A stretch of DNA of 64,000 nucleotides from Limnobacter humi. GTDB taxonomy: Bacteria > Pseudomonadota > Gammaproteobacteria > Burkholderiales > Burkholderiaceae_B. A program made the position numbers and the translations under genes. A model generated the notes under the pieces. The model saw only the letters and a list, made by a program, of their open reading frames with translations, did no database searches and had not been told where the DNA came from. Within the stretch, counting starts at the first letter, position 1, and every line of letters begins with the position of its first letter. The stretch lies in the NCBI RefSeq assembly GCF_024518835.1, contig NZ_JANIGO010000005.1, positions 1 through 64,000 on the forward strand. The letters run 5' to 3'. Positions 35,018 through 45,110 of this stretch are shown here, one piece after another.

Positions 35018-36796
35018 TTATACGCCTGACAGGGTTTGAAGCAGGCGGCCCAGTTTGTCGCTGTTGGGGAAGCGCTGCTTGAGTTTGTCGCCCAGCTGGC
35101 GGGCTTCCTGTTGCTCGCCGTTTTTGGACAGCACCTCAACCAGGTGGGCACCAATTTCTTCGTCGGGCCGAAGGGCATAGGCTTTGCGCAAGGTTTCCAC
35201 GGCTTTGTCCAGATTGCCCATGCGGTAGTGCACCCAGCCCAGGGAGTCCAGGATGAACGGATCGTTGGGGGCCAGTTCAACGGCTTTGGTGATCAGTGTC
35301 AGTGCTTCGGGCAGTCGCAGGTTGCGCTCGGCCAGGGTATAACCCAGGGCGTTGTAGCCGTGGGGGTTGTCCGGGCGGACCGAAATCAGGGCGTTGAGGT
35401 AATGTTCGACGGTGGCCAGGTCGTTTTGCCGTTCGGCCACCATGGCCCGTTCATAAAGCAGGTCGGGTTGGTTGGGGTAAGCCCTCAGGCTGTTGTCCAG
35501 TTCAGCCACAGCCTGCTCGGGCATTTTCCGCGTTTCGGCCAATTGGCTTTTGGCCAGGGTTAGGCGCACCGCCAGGTCTTCGTTGGCTGGTTTGAATGCA
35601 TTGAGCACCCGGGCTGCTGCACGGTAGTTGCCTTGCTGTTCGTACACCGCCGATTTTTTCAACTGGATGTCGATGTCGTCTCGGGCGTTGGGCGCTTTGT
35701 CCAGCCAGCGCAAGGCGCCAGCGGTGTCTTTGTCGTTTTGCGCCAGTTCAGCCAGCGTCAGGTAAATCAGGGTTTCATTCTGGCGCTCGGTGGTTGGGGT
35801 GCGTTTCAAATAAGTGTTGAAGTTGGCCTCAGCACCCTGGCGATCGCCTGTTTTTGACAGCACAAAACCCAGGCTGGAATACAGCGGTGTGTTGTCGGGT
35901 TGAAGCGCAATCATTTCCCGAAAGCGGTCGCGTGCCAGCGGCCATTGCTCAAGCTGGGTGTAGGTGCGGGCCAGGTACAGTCGGGCGCCAAACCAGCGGG
36001 GGTTCTCGTCGGCTTTGGTGGCCATCAGTTGCAGGGCTGCGTCGGGGTTTGCGTCCCGGCGTTCCATGATTTGTGCCAGTTGAACGTAATACCGTTCCTG
36101 TGGTGATACTGCAATCACCTTGTTCAGGTGGTCGGCAGCCAGTGCAAATTGATCGGACGACTCCGCGATTTGGGACAACAACAGTTGTGTGTCAGCGTCT
36201 TGGGGTTGATTGCCGAACAGGGTGATGGCCGTGTTGTATGCCTTGGTTTTGTCTGGAATGCGCAGCAGCATTTCCAGCGCCACCTTTTGCGGTGTGGCGC
36301 TGCTGAGTCCGGGGTGGGATTGCTCGGCGGCCTTGACCTCGTTCAGGTAGGTCTTGAGGGCTGGCATGGCCTCATCGACCCGATTGGTACCCAGTTGCAA
36401 CACCAGAACAGAGCGGCTGGCCTGTTTGTCGCTGGGGGCCAGTTGTTGCCACAGGCGGGCGGCTTCCAGTGCCGGTTCCAATTGGCTTTCGCCCAAGGCA
36501 ATTTCCAGGGCTCGTTTGGCCAGTTCGGGATTTTTTTCGAGTTTGGCTGCCTCGGTGTAGGCCAGGGTGGCCGAATAGGCATCGCCCCGCTGGCTGGCAA
36601 TTTCGGCGGTGAGCAGCGCAAACAGCGGATTTTGCTCCACCAGTTGAGCCACACGCTGCTGATAGCTTTGGCGGGCGCCATCGGGGGTATTGGCGAACGC
36701 ATTTTGGTCTGACTGCGGTGCGGTGGCACAGCCTGCTACAATGCTGGCCATTAACAGGCCGGCCGTGCATGTCAGTACCCGATTCAGAGATGTCAT
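35018..36796 (-). CDS. TPR-repeat lipoprotein
   Basis: 592 residues. The N-terminus (LTCTAGLLMASIVAGCATAP) has a lipobox ending in Cys 23. The rest is a long array of tetratricopeptide repeats (for example NPHGYNALGYTLAERNLRLPEALTLITKAVELAPNDPFILDSLGWVHYRMG), so it is probably an outer-membrane-anchored scaffold. It lies 3 bp upstream of lolB in the same direction and opposite mutM. The TPR-lolB-ispE order is conserved in betaproteobacteria. Its partner proteins are not known. Confidence 0.88.
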   Translation of the reverse strand: MTSLNRVLTCTAGLLMASIVAGCATAPQSDQNAFANTPDGARQSYQQRVAQLVEQNPLFALLTAEIASQRGDAYSATLAYTEAAKLEKNPELAKRALEIALGESQLEPALEAARLWQQLAPSDKQASRSVLVLQLGTNRVDEAMPALKTYLNEVKAAEQSHPGLSSATPQKVALEMLLRIPDKTKAYNTAITLFGNQPQDADTQLLLSQIAESSDQFALAADHLNKVIAVSPQERYYVQLAQIMERRDANPDAALQLMATKADENPRWFGARLYLARTYTQLEQWPLARDRFREMIALQPDNTPLYSSLGFVLSKTGDRQGAEANFNTYLKRTPTTERQNETLIYLTLAELAQNDKDTAGALRWLDKAPNARDDIDIQLKKSAVYEQQGNYRAAARVLNAFKPANEDLAVRLTLAKSQLAETRKMPEQAVAELDNSLRAYPNQPDLLYERAMVAERQNDLATVEHYLNALISVRPDNPHGYNALGYTLAERNLRLPEALTLITKAVELAPNDPFILDSLGWVHYRMGNLDKAVETLRKAYALRPDEEIGAHLVEVLSKNGEQQEARQLGDKLKQRFPNSDKLGRLLQTLSGV

Positions 36797-36925
36797 GATT
36801 TACTACCCGATGTGTAGGCCAAGGCCAATGCCAATGCAGTGCTTATTATTATCACATGACCCAATCGCTTTGGGGCCACAAGACCCCACTCCCCCAGATG
36901 TGTCTGTTCTTCAAGGTTGATCACC

Positions 36926-37759
36926 ATGCCGGAATTGCCTGAAGTGGAAATCACGGCCCGTGGTGTGGGGCAGCATGTGTTGGGTCACCTCCTTGAACGC
37001 ACCACGGTGCTGGAAAGACGACTTCGCTGGCCGGTGCCCGATGCCGTCAACCTGTGCAACGGGTGGACACTGGATTCGGTAACCCGTCGCTCAAAGTACC
37101 TGGTGATGCAGTTTGGCCAACAGGCTTTGGTGGTTCACTTGGGGATGTCTGGCTCACTGAAGGTGGTAGACCCTGCGGCACCCCTGGAAAAACATGACCA
37201 CATTGAGTGGTTATTTCGCGCCGCGGATGGCCGCCACTGTGCCTTGCGTTACAACGACCCCCGACGCTTCGGCAGTGTGGAACATGTGGCGGTGACGGCG
37301 GGTTGGGAGGCGCGCTTTCAGCGATTTTCCGCCTTGGGCCCCGAGCCTTTCAGCGCAGACTTCACGCCGCAGGGGCTGTTCAAAGCCACCCGGGGAAAGC
37401 GCGTGTCCATCAAGGCGTTGCTGCTGGCTGGCCATGCTGTGGTGGGGGTGGGCAATATCTACGCCTGCGAGGCCTTGTTTCGAAGTGCCATTCGACCTGG
37501 ACGTGCAGCAGGCCGGTTGAGCCGCGCCGACTGTGTCCGATTGCACCAGGCGGTGGTGGCGGTGCTTGGCGAGGCGATTGAACGGGGCGGTTCAACCCTG
37601 CGCAATTTTTCAGCGGTGAATGGTGAGCTTGGACATTTTCAGACCCATTGCGATGTGTATGGTCGAGAGGGCGAGCCGTGCAAACGCTGCGGGGCCACCG
37701 TGAAGCGCCGGGTGATGAACCAGCGCAGCACCTTTTACTGCCCTGGGTGCCAGGCATGA
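36926..37759 (+). CDS. mutM: Formamidopyrimidine-DNA glycosylase
   Basis: 277 residues. It excises 8-oxoguanine and other oxidised purines and nicks the strand. The start is set at 36926 rather than 36917 because the enzyme needs MPELPEVE with Pro 2 as nucleophile and Glu 3; AAGG lies about 10 bp upstream. Further marks are SKYLVMQF (Lys), HLGMSGSL, VGNIYACEALFRSAI and the C-terminal zinc finger CDVYGREGEPCKRCGATVKRR...YCPGCQ. It is coupled to mutY by an ATGA overlap, which joins the two arms of the 8-oxoG defence. Confidence 0.96.
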   Translation: MPELPEVEITARGVGQHVLGHLLERTTVLERRLRWPVPDAVNLCNGWTLDSVTRRSKYLVMQFGQQALVVHLGMSGSLKVVDPAAPLEKHDHIEWLFRAADGRHCALRYNDPRRFGSVEHVAVTAGWEARFQRFSALGPEPFSADFTPQGLFKATRGKRVSIKALLLAGHAVVGVGNIYACEALFRSAIRPGRAAGRLSRADCVRLHQAVVAVLGEAIERGGSTLRNFSAVNGELGHFQTHCDVYGREGEPCKRCGATVKRRVMNQRSTFYCPGCQA

Positions 37760-38892
37760 GTGCGCAGGCCACTCCCGCGCCTCTACAGGCCAAGGCTTTT
37801 GCAGATGCAGTGACGGCGTGGCAAAAGCGGGAAGGCCGGCAACACTTGCCCTGGCAATACACTGGGGATGCCTACAAAGTGTGGTTGAGCGAGATCATGC
37901 TGCAGCAGACCCAGGTCAGCACGGTGCTGAATTACTACGCCCGTTTTCTGGATGCTTTTCCAACAGTGGCCGACCTGGCTGCTGCCCCCAGCGAGGCTGT
38001 GATGACCTTGTGGGCAGGCTTGGGCTATTACAGCCGTGCGCGCAATTTGCATGCGTGTGCAAAAGCGGTGGTGGCGCAGTTTGGTGGACAGTTTCCGCGG
38101 GATGTGGAGGCCTTGGCCTCGCTGCCTGGTATTGGCCGTTCCACCGCGGGCGCGGTTGCCTCCCTGGCCCATGGCGTGCAGGCGCCGATTCTGGATGGCA
38201 ATGTGAAGCGGGTGTTTTGCCGCTATTACGGCATTGAGGGTGACCCGATGTCCACGCCCGTGGTGAAGCGACTGTGGGAGATCGCCCAGCACAATGTGCC
38301 CGCGGTAGAGCCTGGGCGATACAACCAGGCTTTGATGGATTTGGGCGCTACGCGATGCACGCCGCGCAATGCACGCTGCGGCCAGTGCCCGTTGATGTCC
38401 ACCTGCGTGGCCTTGCGGCAGGGGCGTGTTGAGCAACTGCCATCGCCCAAACTCAAAAAGCCCAGGCCTGAATTGCATTTTGTGGCGATTTGGCTTGTGG
38501 ATGCCCGTGGTTGTGTCTGGTTGCAACAGCAGACCGAACGCGGGCTCTGGAAAGACCTGTGGATGCCACCGTGTATTCCGGTTCCCGTGAATTCTGATTC
38601 AGGCTCATGGTATGAGCTTGTGCGTGCATTGGTGCAGAGTACCGGTTTGCAAGTGAATGCCGATGCACTGCGCACAGCATTGAATTCAGCGGCTGCACAA
38701 CCGTGGCTGGTGCATGAGTTGACGCACCGCAAGATGCATTTTAAAACCGTGTTGTTGCGTCATGACGGGGTGCTGGACTTGTGCAAAGCGGCCGATGCAC
38801 TGCCCTTGCCCAAGGTGGTTCACAAGTTAACCGAGGCTGCGGTGGCGCAGCAAAATACTCTCGATGTCGGCCAGGGGTTGGCTTTGAAATAG
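37756..38892 (+). CDS. mutY: Adenine DNA glycosylase
   Basis: 378 residues from the ATG overlapping the mutM stop. It removes A mispaired with 8-oxoG. The catalytic Glu is in WLSEIMLQQTQV (about 40), the helix-hairpin-helix is LASLPGIGRSTAGAVAS with Asp in ILDGNVKRVFCR, and the [4Fe-4S] ligands are CTPRNARCGQCPLMSTC (C-x6-C-x2-C-x5-C). The C-terminal NUDIX-like domain (WLVDARGCVWLQQQTERGLWKDLWMPP) reads 8-oxoG. The last 66 bp overlap rapZ tail to tail. Confidence 0.95.
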   Translation: MSAQATPAPLQAKAFADAVTAWQKREGRQHLPWQYTGDAYKVWLSEIMLQQTQVSTVLNYYARFLDAFPTVADLAAAPSEAVMTLWAGLGYYSRARNLHACAKAVVAQFGGQFPRDVEALASLPGIGRSTAGAVASLAHGVQAPILDGNVKRVFCRYYGIEGDPMSTPVVKRLWEIAQHNVPAVEPGRYNQALMDLGATRCTPRNARCGQCPLMSTCVALRQGRVEQLPSPKLKKPRPELHFVAIWLVDARGCVWLQQQTERGLWKDLWMPPCIPVPVNSDSGSWYELVRALVQSTGLQVNADALRTALNSAAAQPWLVHELTHRKMHFKTVLLRHDGVLDLCKAADALPLPKVVHKLTEAAVAQQNTLDVGQGLALK

Positions 38893-39687
38893 GCGGGCCA
38901 GTGTCTCGGCCACATACACCGAGCGGTGTTGGCCACCCGTGCAGCCGATGGCCACGGTGACATAGCTACGGTGCTCATCCAGGTAGGAAGGCAACCATTT
39001 GCGCAAGTAGTGCTCAATGTCCCCAACCAGTTCATGGCTTCGGTTGTCGGCTTGAATGAAGGCAACCACTTCCGCGTCTTTGCCGGTCAGCGGGCGCAGG
39101 TTTTTGTCGTAATACGGATTGGACAAACAGCGCACATCAAACACCAGGTCTGCATCCGTGGGCAGCCCTTTTTTGAATCCAAAGGTTTCAAACACCAGGG
39201 TAAGGCGGGCTTTCTGGCCTTCCACGGTGTCTAGCACCCAGCGGCGCAAGGTGTTGGGCAGCAAGCCCGAGGTGTCGATGCTGTTGGAGATGGCTTTCAG
39301 CGGTGCCAGGGCCAAACGCTCTGCATCCACACATTCCTGCACGGTGGCCTGCTCGCCCAGGCGCGCACTCATGGGGTGGCGGCGACGGCTTTCGGAGTAG
39401 CGCGTGACCAGTGTTTCATCATCGGCATCCAGGAAGATGGGCCGCGCATCGGTGCCTTGTTTGCGAAGGTTCAGCAGCAGTTCAGGTACGTCCACAATGT
39501 CTTTGCCGGTGCGTGCATCGGCTGCAATGGCCACTTGGCCAATGCCCTCGGATTCCAGTCGCTTCAGAACATCCGCAATGAAACTGGGTGGCAGGTTGTC
39601 GACGCAATAAAAGCCGGAATCTTCCAGCGCCCGAATGGCCACTGATTTGCCGGAGCCTGACATGCCGGTGACCAAAACCACTTTCAT
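38827..39687 (-). CDS. rapZ: RNase adapter protein RapZ
   Basis: 286 residues, a P-loop protein that controls amino-sugar synthesis through small RNAs in E. coli and is linked to the nitrogen PTS. Walker A is GMSGSGKSVAIRALED (residues 8-23). DADDETLVTRYSESRRRHPM (about 88) and the C-terminal VAIGCTGGQHRSVYVAE (about 248) are diagnostic. It lies 24 bp downstream of hprK, in the hprK-rapZ order seen in betaproteobacteria, and overlaps mutY by 66 bp. Confidence 0.95.
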   Translation of the reverse strand: MKVVLVTGMSGSGKSVAIRALEDSGFYCVDNLPPSFIADVLKRLESEGIGQVAIAADARTGKDIVDVPELLLNLRKQGTDARPIFLDADDETLVTRYSESRRRHPMSARLGEQATVQECVDAERLALAPLKAISNSIDTSGLLPNTLRRWVLDTVEGQKARLTLVFETFGFKKGLPTDADLVFDVRCLSNPYYDKNLRPLTGKDAEVVAFIQADNRSHELVGDIEHYLRKWLPSYLDEHRSYVTVAIGCTGGQHRSVYVAETLARLFQSQPLADIESILLRHRSLG

Positions 39688-39711
39688 GGGTTGCTCCTTG
39701 GGTGGGTGCGT

Positions 39712-40683
39712 TCAGTGGTCCAGATCGGCATCGGGAATGGTGGGGGGTTCTTCGCCACCCAATTCGCTCAACATGGCTTTTTGCTGGCGCACCATGAATT
39801 CGTCCAGTGTATTGATGCCCCGCATTTGCAAAATGGTGTTGCGCACGGCGGCTTCCAGCAGCACGGCCAGGTTGCGGCCTGCAGCCACTGGCAGCATCAC
39901 TTTCCGAATGGGAAGGCCCAGCACTTCCTGGAATTGGGTTTCGGTCAGCAAACGATCCTGGTGTTGTTCGAGTGACGCCCTGCGCACCAGGTGAACAATC
40001 AGCTTCAGGCGCATTTTGCGCCGCACGGCGGTTTCACCAAAAATGGCTTTGATGTCCAGCAGGCCCACCCCGCGCACTTCCATCAGGTTGCGAATGAGTT
40101 CTGGGCAACGCCCTTCGATGTAATTGGGCGCCACGCGGGAAAACTCCACCACATCATCGGCCACCAAACCTTGCCCACGGGAAATCAGTTCCAGACCGAG
40201 TTCACTTTTGCCCAAACCCGATTCGCCGCAGATCAGAACACCCATGCCCAGCACGTCCATGAAGACGCCATGCATCATGGTGGTGGGAGCCAGCCATTTG
40301 TTGATGTAGACCCGCAGGAAATCGATGATTTCAGCGGCGGGCAAGGGGGTTGTCAGCAGCGGAATGTTGGCCGTGTTGCAGGCCTCGGACAGCAAGGGGT
40401 GTGGATTGAACGACTCGGCCACAATGATGGCGGGCGGGTTGCCTTCAATCAGTTTTTCTATTTGATGGCGCTTGCGGTCATCGGAAATTCGGGCGAAGTA
40501 TTCGATTTCCTGCCGGCCAAACACCTGAATGCGGCCTGGGTGAATGGTGTTGAGGTGACCGACCAGGTCTGAGGATGCAAAGCACTGAAGATCCAGGCCC
40601 CGGCTGCCACCATTCAGGCCTGCCAACCACTCCAGTTTGAGTTTGTCGCGGTTGGCTTCGATGAGTTCTCTCAGTTGCTTCAC
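39712..40683 (-). CDS. hprK: HPr kinase/phosphorylase
   Basis: 323 residues. It phosphorylates and dephosphorylates a serine of HPr-type PTS proteins. The N-terminal domain leads to the P-loop [18 protein letters not shown] (about 153-170), followed by the HprK signature [20 protein letters not shown] (about 203-222) and a C-terminal helix. It lies 6 bp downstream of ptsN, forming a ptsN-hprK-rapZ regulatory operon. No HPr or EI gene is in the window. Confidence 0.95.
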   Translation of the reverse strand: MKQLRELIEANRDKLKLEWLAGLNGGSRGLDLQCFASSDLVGHLNTIHPGRIQVFGRQEIEYFARISDDRKRHQIEKLIEGNPPAIIVAESFNPHPLLSEACNTANIPLLTTPLPAAEIIDFLRVYINKWLAPTTMMHGVFMDVLGMGVLICGESGLGKSELGLELISRGQGLVADDVVEFSRVAPNYIEGRCPELIRNLMEVRGVGLLDIKAIFGETAVRRKMRLKLIVHLVRRASLEQHQDRLLTETQFQEVLGLPIRKVMLPVAAGRNLAVLLEAAVRNTILQMRGINTLDEFMVRQQKAMLSELGGEEPPTIPDADLDH

Positions 40684-40689
40684 GGGTGC

Positions 40690-41160
40690 TTAACTCGCCG
40701 GTTGGTAGGGCTCCCAGTTGGCGATGAGCTGATGGGTCAGTTCCGGATTGGATTCTGTCAGCAGCTTTTCGCGGAATTCGCGGTCAGACAACATTTGAGC
40801 CAGTTCAGACAGTATATCCAGATGGTGCTGGTTTGCGCTTTCGGGCACCAGCAAAAACATCAGCAGCTTGACGGGTTGGCCGTCGGGCGCATCGAAGGGA
40901 ATCGGGTCTTGCACTCGGACCAGGCAGGCCACCGGTTCGCGCAAGCCTTTGATGCGACCATGGGGTACTGCCACTTGCTGCCCCAGGCCTGTGGACCCGA
41001 GACGTTCGCGCGCAAACAGACTGTCGAATACCTTGGCCCGGGCAATGCCCTGGTTGTTTTCAAACACCAAACCGGCTTGTTCAAATACGCGCTTTTTGCT
41101 GGTGACTTGCGCATCCAACACGATGTTGGATGACGGCAGAAGATTTGCGATTAAGTTCAT
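40690..41160 (-). CDS. ptsN: Nitrogen-regulatory PTS EIIA component
   Basis: 156 residues from the ATG at 41160. EIIA-Ntr receives phosphate from NPr and regulates potassium, nitrogen and envelope functions. The phosphorylated His is in VAVPHGRIKGL (about 65-75). Other family marks are SKKRVFEQAGLVFENN and FLLVPESANQHHLDILSELAQMLSD. The upstream in-frame extension to 41220 covers the terminator region and is rejected. First gene of the ptsN-hprK-rapZ run. Confidence 0.94.
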   Translation of the reverse strand: MNLIANLLPSSNIVLDAQVTSKKRVFEQAGLVFENNQGIARAKVFDSLFARERLGSTGLGQQVAVPHGRIKGLREPVACLVRVQDPIPFDAPDGQPVKLLMFLLVPESANQHHLDILSELAQMLSDREFREKLLTESNPELTHQLIANWEPYQPAS

Positions 41161-41212
41161 CGGATTGATTCCCGATACCCGCTTCAAAAATTGTGGGCCG
41201 ATTATACGCCAT

Positions 41213-41246
41213 AAAAACAAAAAAGGCGGAACGGGGTCCGCCTTTT
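41213..41246 (-). terminator. Intrinsic terminator between hpf and ptsN
   Basis: On the minus strand AAAAGGCGGA - CCCCGT - TCCGCCTTTT (41221-41246) is a perfect 10-bp stem followed by TTGTTTTTATGG. It ends transcripts from the rpoN/hpf side; ptsN starts about 53 bp further on. Confidence 0.85.
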
Positions 41247-41307
41247 GGATTTCCCTGAAAATACAGGGATTTAGGTGTTTTGCCGATGGGGCTCTGTTTG
41301 CAGTGTG

Positions 41308-41637
41308 TTATTCCGCTTCCTCGACTGCCGAGTGTTTGATGGGGGCATGGCTGTGGCTGGTCAGTTTGTCTTTGTGACGCAGCACTTGTCGGTCGAGCTT
41401 GTCGGCCAGCGAGTCAATGGCGGCGTACATGTTCTCGTCACTGGACTCCGCGTGAATGTCTTTTCCGCGCACATGCAGGGTTACTTCTGCTTTTTGAACC
41501 AGTTTGGTCACCGACAGCGTGACCGATGCGTCAATCACATGGTCAAAGTGCCTTTTCACCCGATCGAGTTTTTCAATCACATACTGGCGAATGGCTGGGG
41601 TAACTTCGAGATGATGACCATTGATGTTCAAGTTCAT
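41308..41637 (-). CDS. hpf: Ribosome hibernation promoting factor
   Basis: 109 residues from the ATG at 41637 (MNLNINGHHLEVTPAIRQYVIEKLDRVKRHFDHVIDA). It binds stalled ribosomes at the decoding centre in slow growth. The beta-alpha-beta-beta-beta-alpha pattern is clear (KAEVTLHVRGKDIHAESSDENMYAAIDSLADKLDRQVLRHKDK). This is the short form without the dimerising C-terminal domain. The order rpoN-hpf is conserved in proteobacteria. Confidence 0.95.
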   Translation of the reverse strand: MNLNINGHHLEVTPAIRQYVIEKLDRVKRHFDHVIDASVTLSVTKLVQKAEVTLHVRGKDIHAESSDENMYAAIDSLADKLDRQVLRHKDKLTSHSHAPIKHSAVEEAE

Positions 41638-41680
41638 ACAGACTCTCCTTACGTTGCTGCGCATTGGCCCCGTGCAAAAG

Positions 41681-43216
41681 TCAGAGCGATTTGCGCATGT
41701 TCACCGGGGGTATCTTGAGTGATTCCCGGTATTTAGCCACCGTGCGTCTTGCGACCACGATGCCCTGCTGACCGAGTAGTTCGGCAATCTGGCTATCGGA
41801 TATTGGCTGCTTCGGGTCCTCCGAGGAAATCAGTTGCTTGATGAGCGCACGGATGGCCGTGCTGGAAGCCTGTCCGCCCGAGTCGGTGGAAACATGGCTG
41901 CCGAAGAAATACTTTAGCTCAACCAACCCATGCGGCGTCAACATGTATTTTTGCGTGGTGACTCGCGAAACAGTCGATTCATGAAGGCCCAAAAGATCCG
42001 CTATTTCTCGCAGAACCAAAGGTTGCATGGCGATTTCACCATGGTTGAAGTAGCCGATTTGCCGTTCAACAATGGCTTGAGAGACCCGTAAAATCGTGTC
42101 AAATCGCTGTTGAACGTTCTTCAATAACCACCGGGCTTCCTGCAATTGGGCGCTCAGTTGGGCGCTTTGCCCGCGATTGGAACGCAAAATGGCCGCGTAA
42201 ACCTCGTTGATGCGAATGCGGGGCATCACATCGGGGTTCAACTGGACATGCCATTTGCCACCGGATTTGCGCACGATGACATCGGGCACCACATGGTCGT
42301 CGTCCACGCGGCGGAATTTGGCCCCGGGAAATGGTTCCAGCGAGCGGATGAGTTGGTGGCATTCCTTGAGCAGCTCTTCATCCACATTGAGCGCTTTTTT
42401 CAGCTTGGTGTAGTCGCGTTGGGCCAAAAGGCTCAGGTGTTCCGAGATGATCAGGCGGCAGGTATTGAACAGTTGCGTGTCGTTGGCTAGGTGTTGCCGG
42501 GTTTTTAGCTGCAGAAGCAGGCATTCGGATGCGTTGCGGGCCCCCACGCCTGGCGGGTCGAAACTTTGCAGCAATTTGAGGGCTGCCTGCAATTCCTCAA
42601 ATTCAAGATCGGGCACTTCCTGCAGGGTGTCCCACAGGTCTTCCAGCTCGACGGTGAGGTAACCGTCGTCATTGAGGTAGTCGATCAGCCACAGCACCAG
42701 GTTTTTGTCGCGCTCGGACGCATTGGTCATGCGGAGCTGGTCGATGAGGTGTTGCGAGAGGCTGCTCTCAGGGGCCGCCAGCTGCAACCCGGGTTTTTCT
42801 TCATCGCCGTCGGGATGGGTTCCACTGTTGTCACGCCAATCGCCTTCCCAGTTGTCCTGAATGGCGTCGATGCTGTCGCGTTGAACCTGGTCTTCGCCGT
42901 CCCGGTCTGCATCGGGCGCCAGTTCCTGGACCTGCTCAGCCACGGGCTCTGCGCGCGCTGGCTCGGTTTCGCCGGGGTCAAAGCTGTCGGTGGGTGTGTC
43001 GTCCAGTTCGCTGTTGGCACCCAGGCTCACGGTTTGGTCTGCGCCATTTTCATCGCCGTCCTCATCGGACACTTCCAGCAAGGGGTTTTCGGCCAGGGCT
43101 TGCTGAATTTCCTGTTGCAGTTCCAGCGTGGACAATTGCAGCAGCCGAATGGACTGTTGCAATTGAGGTGTCAGCGTCAGGTTTTGTGAGACTTTGAGTT
43201 GAAGCGACTGTTTCAT
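41681..43216 (-). CDS. rpoN: RNA polymerase sigma-54 factor
   Basis: 511 residues. Sigma-54 directs polymerase to -24/-12 promoters that need an enhancer-binding ATPase. The glutamine-rich activator region is at the start ([35 protein letters not shown]) and an acidic linker covers about 50-130. Core-binding and HTH regions follow ([24 protein letters not shown]), and the RpoN box [10 protein letters not shown] is at about 488-497. Complete. It follows lptB by 17 bp, the conserved lpt-rpoN-hpf arrangement. Confidence 0.97.
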   Translation of the reverse strand: MKQSLQLKVSQNLTLTPQLQQSIRLLQLSTLELQQEIQQALAENPLLEVSDEDGDENGADQTVSLGANSELDDTPTDSFDPGETEPARAEPVAEQVQELAPDADRDGEDQVQRDSIDAIQDNWEGDWRDNSGTHPDGDEEKPGLQLAAPESSLSQHLIDQLRMTNASERDKNLVLWLIDYLNDDGYLTVELEDLWDTLQEVPDLEFEELQAALKLLQSFDPPGVGARNASECLLLQLKTRQHLANDTQLFNTCRLIISEHLSLLAQRDYTKLKKALNVDEELLKECHQLIRSLEPFPGAKFRRVDDDHVVPDVIVRKSGGKWHVQLNPDVMPRIRINEVYAAILRSNRGQSAQLSAQLQEARWLLKNVQQRFDTILRVSQAIVERQIGYFNHGEIAMQPLVLREIADLLGLHESTVSRVTTQKYMLTPHGLVELKYFFGSHVSTDSGGQASSTAIRALIKQLISSEDPKQPISDSQIAELLGQQGIVVARRTVAKYRESLKIPPVNMRKSL

Positions 43217-43233
43217 GGCGTGGTTAAGCGGCC

Positions 43234-43980
43234 TTACATCCGGAAGTGTTCGCCCAGATACACCCGCCGCACATCGTCGTTTTCGATGATTTGGGATGGT
43301 GTACCCGAGGCCAGCACTCGGCCAGCACTGATGATGTAGGCCCGGTCGCAGATGCCCAGTGTTTCGCGGACGTTGTGGTCGGTGATGAGCACGCCAATGC
43401 CTTTGGATTTCAGGAAGGCCACTATTTTCTGGATTTCCAAGACAGCAATTGGGTCGACGCCAGCAAAGGGTTCGTCCAGCAGCACAAAACGGGGGGAGCT
43501 GGCCAGGGCGCGCGCAATTTCAAGCCGGCGACGCTCACCACCCGACAATGATGCCGCCAGCGACGTGCGAATGTGGGCAATTTGCAGGTCATTGAGCAGG
43601 TCTTCCACAGCCTGGTCAACGGTTTTATCGGCCGGTGGATTGATTTCCAGCACCGCCCGAATGTTTTCTTCGGTGGTCAGCTTGCGAAAGACAGATGCTT
43701 CTTGCGGCAGATAGGACAAGCCAGCCCGCGCCCGGTCGTGAATGGGCTTGAGGGTGATGTCGCTGCCTTCCAGGCAGATGTAACCCTCATCGGCCGCCAC
43801 CAACCCCACGATCATGTAAAAGCAGGTGGTTTTACCAGCGCCGTTGGGGCCAAGCAGCCCAACCACTTCGCCGGTGTCCACATGCAGCGATACATCCTCA
43901 ATAACCCGTTTGCTGCGGTAGGCTTTTCTCAAACTCAAGGCCTGAAGACGCCCTTGACCGGTCAGTGTTTTTGAAAGCAT
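43234..43980 (-). CDS. lptB: LPS export ABC transporter ATPase LptB
   Basis: 248 residues. It powers extraction of LPS from the inner membrane with LptFG. Walker A is [17 protein letters not shown] (about 39), the Q-loop lies in [25 protein letters not shown], the signature is [17 protein letters not shown] and Walker B is [38 protein letters not shown] is typical of LptB. It lies 3 bp after lptA. Confidence 0.96.
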   Translation of the reverse strand: MLSKTLTGQGRLQALSLRKAYRSKRVIEDVSLHVDTGEVVGLLGPNGAGKTTCFYMIVGLVAADEGYICLEGSDITLKPIHDRARAGLSYLPQEASVFRKLTTEENIRAVLEINPPADKTVDQAVEDLLNDLQIAHIRTSLAASLSGGERRRLEIARALASSPRFVLLDEPFAGVDPIAVLEIQKIVAFLKSKGIGVLITDHNVRETLGICDRAYIISAGRVLASGTPSQIIENDDVRRVYLGEHFRM

Positions 43981-43983
43981 GGC

Positions 43984-44526
43984 TTACTCCGCCTTGTCCC
44001 GGGGTTTGATCACCGCCTGCACACGGCTTTTCCCTGGTCCATTGCCGTCGCCCACCACATTGAGGGTTTCGGAATTTTGTTGGTACACAATTTTGTTGCC
44101 AGTGATCGATTCTGTCAGTTGGCCATTGGCGCTTTTTTGGAGGTTGGCCTGGCCTGTCAATGTGACCACCGAGGTGGCGCCATCGAGTTCAATCAGGTTG
44201 GCGGTGCCGTTGATCAGCAACACCTCACCGGGTTTGACGGAGTCTCGCTGCTGCTTGAACCGCGCTGGGCTGCCCTCGATGGTGGCGTGTTGTGTGCCGT
44301 CTTTGGTCTCCCGCAAGGTGAGCTTGTCCCCGCGAACCACCAAGGTGCCGCGGGTGAGCAGCACATTGCCGGTGAACACGTTCACGCTGGCTTTTTCGTT
44401 GTAATTCATCTGGTTGGCGTCGATGGTGGTCGGCTGCTTCTTGTCCGACTCCAGGGACCATGCCGTGGTGGTGATCATCAGCAGTGACACCAGCGCCCAC
44501 ACCAGGGGCAATGGAGGGTGGTTCAT
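43984..44526 (-). CDS. lptA: LPS transport periplasmic protein LptA
   Basis: 180 residues with a signal peptide (PLVWALVSLLMITTTAWSLES). The OstA-type repeat is clear (TTIDANQMNYNEKASVNVFTGNVLLTRGTLVVRGDKLTLRETKDG). LptA forms the beta-jellyroll bridge that carries LPS across the periplasm. It starts within the lptC stop (4-bp overlap) and is followed by lptB. Confidence 0.94.
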   Translation of the reverse strand: MNHPPLPLVWALVSLLMITTTAWSLESDKKQPTTIDANQMNYNEKASVNVFTGNVLLTRGTLVVRGDKLTLRETKDGTQHATIEGSPARFKQQRDSVKPGEVLLINGTANLIELDGATSVVTLTGQANLQKSANGQLTESITGNKIVYQQNSETLNVVGDGNGPGKSRVQAVIKPRDKAE

Positions 44527-45110
44527 GGTTTGGCCTCAATCCTGATTTTTACCGGCCCAACCGATTTGAGTTCGCCGGTGCTGTTGTTGAATTCCACGCC
44601 GCTGGCCACCATGTGCTGGCCAGGCCGGTCGATGGTGACCTGATCACGGCTGCGGATCATCTGTTTTGGGTTGTCCATCACCAGGCTGTCCGATCGCAGT
44701 TGGGTGGTGACCCCATCGCGTTCGGCCAGCACGGACACTTGTTTGCGCAGGGTGAGCTGATCGCTGTCCAGTTCGTAGACCCCTTCCAGCGCTTGACCCT
44801 GCACCGTGGTGCCTTGTGGCTCAAACTGTTCAATGTTCGGGCGGGTGATGTTCCACAGATTGCCTTGTGGAATGTGTTCTGCCGATTTGCTCCGAATGTG
44901 GGAATAGCGGTTCAAGACCAGGTCTTGGCTTTGCACGGAAAAATTGCGCAGGTAGTAGTCCGCCACGGTGGGGTCTTTTTTGCCTTGCGAGCTGAACAGG
45001 CTGAGTTCAGATTGCATGGCGTACCAATACGAGCTGGCTGCCAGCAAAAAGGTGAGCAGCAGCGGAATGAACTGCGACAGCACAGCAGCGAAGGAACGGA
45101 TCAGGCTCAT
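44523..45110 (-). CDS. lptC: LPS export protein LptC
   Basis: 195 residues with one N-terminal membrane anchor (FIPLLLTFLLAASSYWYAM) and a periplasmic OstA-like jellyroll (LNRYSHIRSKSAEHIPQGNLWNITRPNIEQF; ELDSDQLTLRKQVSVLAERDG; MIRSRDQVTIDRPGQHMVASGVEF). It passes LPS from LptBFG to LptA. It overlaps kdsC and lptA by 4 bp on each side. Confidence 0.92.
   Translation of the reverse strand: MSLIRSFAAVLSQFIPLLLTFLLAASSYWYAMQSELSLFSSQGKKDPTVADYYLRNFSVQSQDLVLNRYSHIRSKSAEHIPQGNLWNITRPNIEQFEPQGTTVQGQALEGVYELDSDQLTLRKQVSVLAERDGVTTQLRSDSLVMDNPKQMIRSRDQVTIDRPGQHMVASGVEFNNSTGELKSVGPVKIRIEAKP

Noticed and set aside
36917-36925. Earlier ATG for mutM
   Set aside because: It would place three residues before MPELPEV and block the N-terminal proline needed for catalysis.
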